From Pseudomonadota bacterium (GTDB taxonomy: Bacteria; Pseudomonadota; Gammaproteobacteria; Burkholderiales; Gallionellaceae): a DNA stretch of 5,766 nt. The DNA lies in NCBI GenBank assembly GCA_021781695.1, contig JAJXWG010000115.1:1-5766 (forward strand). Reading direction: 5' to 3'. A program made the position numbers and the translations under genes. Each line of letters starts with the position of its first letter. Within the stretch, counting starts at the first letter, position 1. Shown here piece by piece: positions 1-4,971 of this stretch. Under the pieces are notes generated by a model, which did not search any database, was not told the DNA's origin, and worked only from the letters and a program-made list of their open reading frames with translations.

Positions 1-69
1 AGTTCAGTTGGTTAGAATACCGGCCTGTCACGCCGGGGGTCGCGGGTTCGAGTCCCGTCCACTCCGCCA
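1..69 (+). tRNA. tRNA-Asp(GTC), 5' end cut by the window
   Basis: This is the 3' 69 nt of an aspartate tRNA, ending in an encoded CCA. It contains the D-arm, an anticodon stem CCGGC/GCCGG around the loop CTGTCAC (anticodon GTC at 27-29), the T-arm with GGTTCGAGTCC, and the 3' acceptor strand CCACTCC plus discriminator G. The first 8 nt (5' acceptor strand and one more base) lie outside the window. It is identical over its whole visible length to the complete tRNA-Asp at 2145-2221, which confirms the identity. A terminator follows 6 nt after the CCA. Confidence 0.96.
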
Positions 70-74
70 AATTG

Positions 75-99
75 AGGCGAACGAAAGTTCGCCTTTTTT
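75..99 (+). terminator. Rho-independent terminator after the first tRNA-Asp
   Basis: A perfect stem AGGCGAAC (75-82) / GTTCGCCT (87-94) closes on a GAAA tetraloop (83-86) and runs into a T-tract at 94-99. It lies directly after the tRNA-Asp CCA and 32 nt before the ppiD start, so it should end the upstream tRNA transcript. ppiD would then need its own promoter or read-through. I see no convincing -35/-10 pair in the short gap 100-131. Confidence 0.9.
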
Positions 100-131
100 C
101 GTATCTGTCGTACAAAACATCTGGGGTCGCT

Positions 132-2018
132 ATGTTTGATTTTGTTCATGAAAAAAGAAGATGGGTGCAGATAGTCCTGTTGCTGATTATTCTGCCATTC
201 GTATTTTTTGGCGTGGATTCGTATCGTCATTCAGGAAGCACTGATGCGCCGGCGACTGTGGATGGTACGAAAATCACCAAGCAGGAATTTGACACAGCGC
301 TGAGCCAACAGCAGGACAGGCTGCGCCAGATGATGGGAGCGAATTTCGACCCCGCGATTCTTGACAAGCCGGAGTTGAGACGCGCCGTGCTGGATAGTCT
401 GATTGGGCAAAGGCTGCTGATTGAAAAAGGAAGCGCTGCCGGTTTGACCGTGAGCGATGAACAAATCGCACAAGTCATTGCCAGCATCGATGCATTCAAG
501 GTGAATGGCAAGTTTGACAAGGCGCGTTATGTCAGCGTGCTGGCCGAGCGCAGCATGTCACCGCTGATATTCGAGCAGCGGCTGAAAGGGGAGCTGATCG
601 GAGAGCAGATGAGTGCTTCTTACGCCCAGAACGGTTATGCTGCCAATGCCGTTGCAGACAGAATTATCGCGATCAATGAGCAGCAGCGCATCATCAGCGT
701 GGCGCAGGTTCCGCTGGAGACCCCGCAAGTCAAGGTTGATGACAGCGAAATCAAAAGCTATTACGACCAGAATCAGAAGGAATTCCGGGTTCCAGAGCAG
801 ATCAGGGTCGAGTATGTGAAGTTTTCTGTGGCTGATTTGATACCCAAAGTGGAGGTGAAGCCAGAAGACGTCAAGAAGTATTACGATGAACACCAATCCG
901 AATTCTCGACGCCAGAGCAGCGGCAGGCTTCCCACATTCTGTTGACCGTTGCGGCCAATGCACCTCAGGCTGAGCAGGATGCAGTCAAGGCCAGGGCATT
1001 GGAACTGCTAAAGGAAGTGAAGAAAAATCCTGCGCAGTTTGCACAAATTGCGCAGAAAAACTCCCAGGATCCAGGTTCTGCTGCAAATGGCGGAGATCTT
1101 GGCATGTTCGGCAAGGGCATGATGGTAAAACCGTTCGACGATGCCGTTTTTGCGCTTAAAGTCGGCGAAATAAGCGATCTGGTCAGATCCGAATTCGGCT
1201 ACCACATCATCAAACTGACGGCGATCAAGCCTGCCAGGGTGGCGCCGTTTAGCGAGGTGAGCACCGACATTATGGCGAAGCTGCGTGAACAGAAGGCGGC
1301 CGACATGTTTGCCGAGCTGGCAGATAAATTCGGCAATACGGTCTATGAGCAAAGCGATACCCTGCAGCCTGCCGCAAAGCTGGCTGGCGTGAAAATAGAA
1401 CAAAGCGGCTGGCTCACAAAAGGGGTTGCCGCGGATGATATCTGGACTGCCAAAATGCTGCAGGCCGTATTCAGCGATGATGTGACCAAGAATCACCGCA
1501 ACACTGCAGCGATCGAAGTGGCCGAAAATACGCTGGTTGCCGCGCGCATGCTGGATCACAAACCGGCTGCTGTGAAGAGCCTGGCTGAGGTGAGTGATGC
1601 AATCAGGCAGAAGATATTGCATCAGAAATCGCTGGACATGGCGGTAAAAAAAGGTAAAATGCTGCTCGCTCAATTGCAGCAGGGTACAAACCCAGCGCTG
1701 AATTGGTCCCAGGCTCAGACGATCACTCGTACAAAGCACGATGCGCTGGATGCGGAGATGGTGCGCCAGTTGTTTCAAGCAGACAGTGCCAAATTACCCC
1801 AGTATGTCGGTACGGAATCCCCGCAAGGCGGATACATGATTGTGCGCTTGGATGCCGTAAAGAATGGTGCGCCGCCTGATGATGCAAAGCGTGCGCGGTA
1901 TGTTCAGCAGTTGCGCCAGATGACCGGTGAAGCGATGTTGCAGGCGTACCTTGCGGATGCAAAAAGCAAGGCCAGCATCAAGGTGAAGATGCCTGAACCG
2001 GATGCGGTCAAGCAGTAA
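132..2018 (+). CDS. ppiD: PpiD-like peptidyl-prolyl isomerase/chaperone, inner-membrane anchored
   Basis: The protein has 628 residues, close to E. coli PpiD (623). A short basic cytoplasmic N-terminus (EKRR, 7-10) precedes one membrane segment at about 11-28, so the bulk should face the periplasm, where PpiD helps newly exported proteins fold near the Sec translocon (family knowledge). A SurA-N/PpiD-type chaperone region spans about 40-190. Two similar segments of about 40 residues follow, with YYD motifs at 210-212 and 250-252. A parvulin domain lies at about 266-361, with HILL (268-271), GGDLGMFGKG and FGYHII (H358) well preserved. The C-terminal region is helical. The ATG at 132 is preferred because it puts the membrane anchor at the N-terminus and has GGGG at 123-126; the frame stays open upstream to a TTG at 72, but that would start inside the terminator. 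The TAA stop is 6 nt before tRNA-Val. SurA is less likely because the membrane anchor is uncleaved and there is only one parvulin domain. Confidence 0.93.
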   Translation: MFDFVHEKRRWVQIVLLLIILPFVFFGVDSYRHSGSTDAPATVDGTKITKQEFDTALSQQQDRLRQMMGANFDPAILDKPELRRAVLDSLIGQRLLIEKGSAAGLTVSDEQIAQVIASIDAFKVNGKFDKARYVSVLAERSMSPLIFEQRLKGELIGEQMSASYAQNGYAANAVADRIIAINEQQRIISVAQVPLETPQVKVDDSEIKSYYDQNQKEFRVPEQIRVEYVKFSVADLIPKVEVKPEDVKKYYDEHQSEFSTPEQRQASHILLTVAANAPQAEQDAVKARALELLKEVKKNPAQFAQIAQKNSQDPGSAANGGDLGMFGKGMMVKPFDDAVFALKVGEISDLVRSEFGYHIIKLTAIKPARVAPFSEVSTDIMAKLREQKAADMFAELADKFGNTVYEQSDTLQPAAKLAGVKIEQSGWLTKGVAADDIWTAKMLQAVFSDDVTKNHRNTAAIEVAENTLVAARMLDHKPAAVKSLAEVSDAIRQKILHQKSLDMAVKKGKMLLAQLQQGTNPALNWSQAQTITRTKHDALDAEMVRQLFQADSAKLPQYVGTESPQGGYMIVRLDAVKNGAPPDDAKRARYVQQLRQMTGEAMLQAYLADAKSKASIKVKMPEPDAVKQ

Positions 2019-2024
2019 GAATAC

Positions 2025-2100
2025 GGGTGCTTAGCTCAGTTGGTAGAGCGTCGCCCTTACAAGGCGAATGTCGGCGGTTCGACCCCGTCAGCACCCACCA
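2025..2100 (+). tRNA. tRNA-Val(TAC)
   Basis: A complete 76-nt tRNA with encoded CCA. The acceptor stem is GGGTGCT (2025-2031) / AGCACCC (2090-2096) with discriminator A2097. The anticodon stem TCGCC/GGCGA (2051-2055/2063-2067) encloses the loop CTTACAA, giving anticodon TAC at 2058-2060 (valine, GUA-reading and related codons). The T-stem GGCGG/CCGTC contains one G-T wobble. It begins only 6 nt after the ppiD stop codon and lies 44 nt before tRNA-Asp. The three genes may therefore share a transcript from which tRNAs are processed, since I see no clear separate tRNA promoter. Confidence 0.97.
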
Positions 2101-2144
2101 TACAAAGCTGGTTGTTGGTAGCCGGTAATGAGTAGTAGCAGTTT

Positions 2145-2221
2145 GGAGTGGTAGTTCAGTTGGTTAGAATACCGGCCTGTCACGCCGGGGGTCGCGGGTT
2201 CGAGTCCCGTCCACTCCGCCA
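2145..2221 (+). tRNA. tRNA-Asp(GTC), complete copy
   Basis: A complete 77-nt tRNA with encoded CCA. The acceptor stem GGAGTGG (2145-2151) pairs perfectly with CCACTCC (2211-2217), and the discriminator is G2218. The anticodon stem CCGGC/GCCGG holds the loop CTGTCAC, anticodon GTC at 2179-2181. It resembles E. coli tRNA-Asp closely. It is the second tRNA-Asp copy of the window, identical to positions 1-69 over the comparable part, and a terminator starts 4 nt after the CCA. Confidence 0.97.
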
Positions 2222-2225
2222 ACAT

Positions 2226-2257
2226 AAAAAAACCGCTGAGGAATCAGCGGCTTTTTT
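2226..2257 (+). terminator. Rho-independent terminator closing the ppiD/tRNA block
   Basis: Stem CCGCTGA (2233-2239) / TCAGCGG (2244-2250) with loop GGAA, preceded by seven A (2226-2232) and followed by C and six T (2252-2257). The flanking A and T tracts make it potentially bidirectional. It ends the tRNA-Val/tRNA-Asp transcript. Its T-tract directly abuts the extended -10 of the next gene's promoter. Confidence 0.92.
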
Positions 2258-2265
2258 GCTAAAAT
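2257..2265 (+). promoter_or_regulatory. Extended -10 promoter of the methyltransferase gene
   Basis: TGCTAAAAT matches an extended -10 element: TG at 2257-2258, one base, then TAAAAT at 2260-2265 (5 of 6 to TATAAT). There is no good -35 box 17 bp upstream, where the terminator stem lies; extended -10 promoters can work without one. The predicted transcript start falls at about 2271-2273, so the mRNA would have either no leader (ATG at 2271) or a leader of about 14 nt (ATG at 2286). Confidence 0.6.
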
Positions 2266-2285
2266 GCCGCATGAATGAGATATCC

Positions 2286-2996
2286 ATGAAGATTTCAAGT
2301 CCCGAAACTGAATTAATCTGTGACGAACGGGATATCTACGAGCGGCTGTTGACGCTTCAAGATGCAGACATTCTTGAACTGGGTTGCGGCAAAGCCGACA
2401 AGACGATGGCCATTGCGAAAGGCAGCAAAGTTGCAAGCATCGTTGCGCTGGAAGTGGATGAAATCCAGCATGCAGAAAACCTGCGCCGCGAAGCGCCTGA
2501 CAATGTCAAATTCGGGCAGGGTGGTGCGGAGGCGATACCGGCAGGCGATCTGTCATTCGGCATCGTGATGATGTTCAAGTCGCTGCACCATGTGCCGGTC
2601 GAGCTGATGGATGAGGCCATGGGCGAGATCCATAGAGTGTTGAAGGAAGGCGGTGTCGCATACATCTCCGAGCCTGTATTTGCAGGTGACTTCAACGAGA
2701 TATTGAGGCTTTTCCACGATGAGCAAAAGGTGCGCGAGGCAGCTTTCGCATCCGTCAAACGGGCGGTGGAATCAGGCCGTTTCACGCTTGCGAGCCAGAC
2801 ATTCTTTTCCACGCCCATGCATTTTTCGGACTTTTCGGAATTCGAGACCAAGATACTCAAGGTCACGCACACGCAGCATCGGCTGAGCGAGGCCCTGTAT
2901 CAGGAAGTCAGGCAGAAATTCATGCGCCACATGACGCCCGAAGGCGCCATGTTCCAGATGCCGATACGCGTCGATCTGCTGCGCAAGGCAGGCTAG
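2286..2996 (+). CDS. Class I SAM-dependent methyltransferase, substrate unknown
   Basis: A 236-residue single-domain Rossmann-fold methyltransferase. Motif I is DILELGCGKADKT with E31-L-G-C-G35, binding the SAM methionine part; the acidic residue ending strand 2 is E56 (VALEVDE), expected to hold the SAM ribose. The strand-4 region FKSLHHVP (97-104) and the HRVLKEGG turn (about 116-123) before a YISEP strand are typical of the Methyltransf_11/25 group, to which UbiE-type and many small-molecule enzymes belong. The C-terminal third (EILRLFHDEQKVREAAF onward) is helical and probably forms the substrate lid. I cannot name the substrate. The start at 2286 has a weak GAG 6 nt upstream; an in-frame ATG at 2271 would add five residues. 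The frame runs open back through tRNA-Asp, but that part is not coding. It ends in TAG, overlapping the convergent reductase gene by 4 bp. Confidence 0.88.
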   Translation: MKISSPETELICDERDIYERLLTLQDADILELGCGKADKTMAIAKGSKVASIVALEVDEIQHAENLRREAPDNVKFGQGGAEAIPAGDLSFGIVMMFKSLHHVPVELMDEAMGEIHRVLKEGGVAYISEPVFAGDFNEILRLFHDEQKVREAAFASVKRAVESGRFTLASQTFFSTPMHFSDFSEFETKILKVTHTQHRLSEALYQEVRQKFMRHMTPEGAMFQMPIRVDLLRKAG

Positions 2997-4123
2997 ACAG
3001 CACAGCGCGCGGCCATCTCGCTGCGCTCCTTGGCATATTCGCCGGTCAGCGCAAACCCTATCATCTCGTTTTGCGGATTGAAAAATCCCATCCTGATTCC
3101 CTGTCCTTCCGCCAGCACTGTCCAGGTTCCTGCAGCATCGCGCGGGACCGGCAGGACGGCGATGGGATGTGCCGGTGTTTTGACAACCACAGGCATGGGG
3201 GGAAAGATCACGCTGGCATCCTCGCCGGCGAGCGTTTTTGCCAGGGCGCGGGCTGCATGCATGATGGGCAGCACGTACGGCAGGGTTCGCCCGTTTATCT
3301 CGGCGCAGTCGCCCAGCGCAAAGATGGCGTCATCGGAGCTTTGCAGCTGTTCATCGACTGCAATGCCGCGGTTGACGGCCAGCCCCGCATTCTTTGCGAG
3401 CTGTATGCGCGGACGCAAGCCCACTGCCGAGAGCACAATGTCGGCGGATACCGTACTTTGATCTGAAAGCGCAAGAGTGTAACCCGCGCCGGCGGCATCG
3501 ACACGCTGGGCCGTCTTGCCGAAATGCCAGCTCACGCCGAGGTTGTTCAGCGGCTCCAGGAGCTGTCTGCCGGCTTGTTCTGGCAGCAATCCTGCGATCG
3601 GATAGGGGCCGGGATCGATCACTGCGACTTTGTAGCCTGCCAGCGCAAGGTCATTGGCGAATTCGCAGCCGATCAGGCCTCCTCCCATGATGGCGACGGT
3701 TTTTGCATTGCCAAGCTTTTCGCGCAAATGCGCATAATCCGAAAGGTCGTTGACCGAAAGCACTGCAGCATCGCCCTGCAAAGGGATGCGGATCGGGTCG
3801 GCGCCTATGGCCAGTACCAGCTTTTCATATTCGATCACGCCCGCTGTCGTTTCCAGCTGCCTTGCCTCGCGGTGAATTGCATGCACTTCAGTGTTTGCAA
3901 GCAGCGTGAATTTCTGCTGTGCGGCCATGTCTTTCGCCGCAGTCAGCACGAGGCTTGCAGCTTCCTTCTTCTGCGCAAAAGCATTGGAAAGCGTGGGCTT
4001 CGAGTAATAATCTCCGCTGTCGCGCGTCACCAGGGTGATGGGGATGTCGCGATTCAGTTTGCGCAATTCGCGCACCAGCGTATAGCCGGCAAGGCCGCTG
4101 CCCAGTACGACGATCGGTTTCAT
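2993..4123 (-). CDS. FAD-dependent NAD(P)H:rubredoxin reductase
   Basis: A 376-residue two-dinucleotide-fold flavoprotein predicted to pass electrons from NADH through FAD to the rubredoxin encoded just upstream. Visible in order: the N-terminal FAD fold with G8-S-G10-L-A-G13; the SKPTLS motif (41-46) typical of rubredoxin/NorW-type reductases; LAIGADP (104-110); the NAD fold with G147-G-G149-L-I-G152 followed by E154, and acidic D170 ending the second strand, which favours NADH over NADPH; the second FAD motif ALGDCAE (269-275) with D272; and a C-terminal domain of about 70 residues. Length agrees with Pseudomonas RubB-type enzymes (about 380). The start has a strong Shine-Dalgarno (AGGAGA, minus strand, 4129-4134) 5 nt before the ATG. 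It is the last gene of the rubrerythrin-rubredoxin-reductase operon, with 44 nt between it and rubredoxin. NorW (NO-reductase partner) is an alternative family name, but no norV is nearby and a rubredoxin is adjacent. Confidence 0.9.
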   Translation of the reverse strand: MKPIVVLGSGLAGYTLVRELRKLNRDIPITLVTRDSGDYYSKPTLSNAFAQKKEAASLVLTAAKDMAAQQKFTLLANTEVHAIHREARQLETTAGVIEYEKLVLAIGADPIRIPLQGDAAVLSVNDLSDYAHLREKLGNAKTVAIMGGGLIGCEFANDLALAGYKVAVIDPGPYPIAGLLPEQAGRQLLEPLNNLGVSWHFGKTAQRVDAAGAGYTLALSDQSTVSADIVLSAVGLRPRIQLAKNAGLAVNRGIAVDEQLQSSDDAIFALGDCAEINGRTLPYVLPIMHAARALAKTLAGEDASVIFPPMPVVVKTPAHPIAVLPVPRDAAGTWTVLAEGQGIRMGFFNPQNEMIGFALTGEYAKERSEMAARCAV

Positions 4124-4143
4124 GGCTTTCTCCTGGAATGATG

Positions 4144-4162
4144 AGCCCCCATCAAGGGGGCT
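4144..4162 (-). other. GC-rich intercistronic hairpin between rubredoxin and reductase genes
   Basis: A perfect 7-bp inverted repeat AGCCCCC (4144-4150) / GGGGGCT (4156-4162) with a 5-nt loop lies in the 44-nt gap between the rubredoxin stop and the reductase ribosome-binding site. On the minus (transcribed) strand it is followed by CATCATTCC, not a T-tract, so it is not a standard terminator. It could protect the upstream mRNA segment from 3' decay or cause partial termination, giving more rubredoxin and rubrerythrin than reductase (inference). Confidence 0.7.
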
Positions 4163-4167
4163 ATGCG

Positions 4168-4332
4168 TTAGATTTCCACCATCTCGAAATCGGATTTAGC
4201 AACGCCGCAATCGGGACATGCCCAGTCAGCCGGAATATCCGCCCATGCCGTGCCGGGCGCGATGCCTTCCGAGGGCAGACCTTCCGCTTCGTTGTAGATG
4301 AAACCGCATACCACACATTGCCATACTTTCAT
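4168..4332 (-). CDS. Rubredoxin, stand-alone, 54 residues
   Basis: A small cytoplasmic electron carrier with one iron held by four cysteines. The translation reads MKVWQCVVCGFIYNEAEG and so on, with the two knuckles C6-V-V-C9-G and C39-P-D-C42-G. The core aromatic residues W4, Y13, W30, W37 and F49 and the DIPADW segment (32-37) just before the second knuckle are typical of rubredoxins, as is the length of 54. Start: ATG at 4332-4330 (minus strand), with AGGAG at 4339-4343 and a 6-nt spacer; stop TAA at 4170-4168. It lies 33 nt downstream of rubrerythrin with no terminator between, and upstream of its likely reductase. It probably replaces the rubredoxin domain missing from the neighbouring rubrerythrin (inference). 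Confidence 0.96.
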   Translation of the reverse strand: MKVWQCVVCGFIYNEAEGLPSEGIAPGTAWADIPADWACPDCGVAKSDFEMVEI

Positions 4333-4365
4333 TTCATGCTCCTTGATTAAATTGTTTGTATTGTA

Positions 4366-4839
4366 TCAGGCGCCAACTTTGGCCAGCACCGCGCGGTATT
4401 GATTGGCATGGCGCTCTTCCACACGGGCCAGTGCCGCAAACCGTTTTGCCGCCTTCTCCAGCGTGGCCTTGAACATTTCTGCATGTTCTTTTGACTCCGC
4501 GATCTGTTCTGCAATTTCAGAAACGGCCGCCGCATTGCCTTCCTGCTGGGCTGTCTTTAGAAAACCGGGATACATTTCGGTGTATTCGTAAGTCTCGCCT
4601 TCGATGGCCATTTGCAGGCAGCGCTCCGTGGTCATGCCGGCTTTAGGATAAAGCAGGTCAAGATGCCCCAGCGCGTGCTGCACTTCCTGATTGGCTGTTT
4701 CCTCGAACACCTTTGCAGTTTCCTCGTCGCCTGCCGCGCGTGCGATCTTTGCAAAGTAGCGGTATTTGATGTGTGCCATCGATTCGCCGGCGAATGCCGC
4801 CTCAAGATTGGCCATGGTTTTGATCTCTGGTCGTTGCAT
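4366..4839 (-). CDS. rbr: Rubrerythrin-type diiron protein lacking the rubredoxin domain
   Basis: A 157-residue ferritin-like four-helix protein of the rubrerythrin/sulerythrin type; such proteins reduce hydrogen peroxide to water in the cytoplasm using electrons from rubredoxin. Predicted diiron ligands: E19 (FAGES), E52-V-Q-H55, E82 and E85 (GETYEYTEMYPGF), and E141-E-R-H144 in the last helix. The C-terminal CxxC rubredoxin domain of classical rubrerythrins is absent; the only cysteine is C74. An extra helical stretch of about 25 residues (roughly 106-132) containing ESKEHAEMF resembles the ligand helix but has S116 where the ligand Glu would be. The start at 4839 follows AGGAG (4846-4850, minus strand) by 6 nt and gives the normal family N-terminus. 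The reading frame extends upstream to 5082, but that would overlap the divergent promoter and oxyR. First gene of the operon with rubredoxin and reductase. Confidence 0.93.
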   Translation of the reverse strand: MQRPEIKTMANLEAAFAGESMAHIKYRYFAKIARAAGDEETAKVFEETANQEVQHALGHLDLLYPKAGMTTERCLQMAIEGETYEYTEMYPGFLKTAQQEGNAAAVSEIAEQIAESKEHAEMFKATLEKAAKRFAALARVEERHANQYRAVLAKVGA

Positions 4840-4906
4840 GATGCGCTCCTGTTGGTTGGTTGATAGGGTGGCTTGTCGTCCACGGCTGCAATGTAATGTT
4901 GATCTA

Positions 4907-4935
4907 TCTATAAATCTAATTGATTGTTTAAACAA
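4907..4935 (-). promoter_or_regulatory. Predicted sigma-70 promoter of the rubrerythrin operon
   Basis: Read on the minus strand: -35 TTGTTT (4935-4930), a 17-bp spacer, and -10 TATAGA (4912-4907). Both boxes are imperfect (3/6 and 4/6), as expected for an activator-dependent promoter. Transcription would begin near 4900, leaving a leader of about 60 nt before the rubrerythrin ATG. The -35 box is one half of the palindrome TTGTTTAAACAA. Confidence 0.5.
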
Positions 4936-4952
4936 AGTTGATTTAATATATA
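4924..4952 (+). promoter_or_regulatory. Predicted sigma-70 promoter of oxyR
   Basis: -35 TTGTTT (4924-4929), 17-bp spacer, -10 TATATA (4947-4952), with overlapping alternatives TAATAT (4944) and TATAAA (4949). The start site would be at about 4959-4960, leaving a very short leader with the ribosome-binding site GGGGGA (4961-4966). It overlaps the rubrerythrin promoter back to back, sharing the palindrome at 4924-4935. Confidence 0.5.
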
Positions 4953-4957
4953 AATCA
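4939..4957. promoter_or_regulatory. Candidate LysR-type (OxyR) operator
   Basis: A perfect inverted repeat TGATTTA (4939-4945) / TAAATCA (4951-4957) around a 5-nt AT spacer. It contains a T-N11-A core (4942-4954), the general LysR-type binding pattern. It covers the oxyR -10 and lies at about -39 to -57 relative to the predicted rubrerythrin start, just upstream of that -35. This is a position suited to repressing oxyR and activating the peroxidase operon. It does not match the E. coli ATAG/CTAT OxyR consensus well, so ownership by OxyR is inferred from position. Confidence 0.45.
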
Positions 4958-4971
4958 CAAGGGGGATCGCT

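Noticed and set aside
88..116. Possible ppiD promoter TTCGCC-17 bp-TACAAA
   Set aside because: The -35 lies in the terminator stem and both boxes match poorly; not enough to call.
72..131. TTG-initiated N-terminal extension of ppiD
   Set aside because: It would begin inside the terminator stem, encodes a charged tail unlike PpiD proteins, and displaces the membrane anchor; the ATG at 132 fits the family.
12..230. Minus-strand frame ending in a VDGTRTRDPRRD-type peptide, also at 2164-2436
   Set aside because: This is antisense translation of the tRNA-Asp gene, a well-known false ORF, repeated because the tRNA is repeated.
1008..1778. 256-residue minus-strand frame inside ppiD
   Set aside because: It is antisense to a clearly recognised coding region, has no recognisable domain and is a codon-bias shadow.
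2101..2144. Small RNA or extra tRNA between tRNA-Val and tRNA-Asp
   Set aside because: The 44-nt spacer shows no cloverleaf or strong hairpin.
2148..2285. Upstream extension of the methyltransferase reading frame
   Set aside because: It runs through tRNA-Asp and the terminator; the peptide is a by-product of the tRNA sequence.
3524..4141. 205-residue plus-strand frame opposite the reductase gene
   Set aside because: It is a shadow of the conserved reductase reading frame, and its composition is unlike a folded protein.
4862..4908. GATAG ... CTATC inverted words as a classical OxyR box
   Set aside because: The arms are far apart (over 30 bp between them) and lack the four-part ATAG/CTAT spacing of the E. 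coli consensus.
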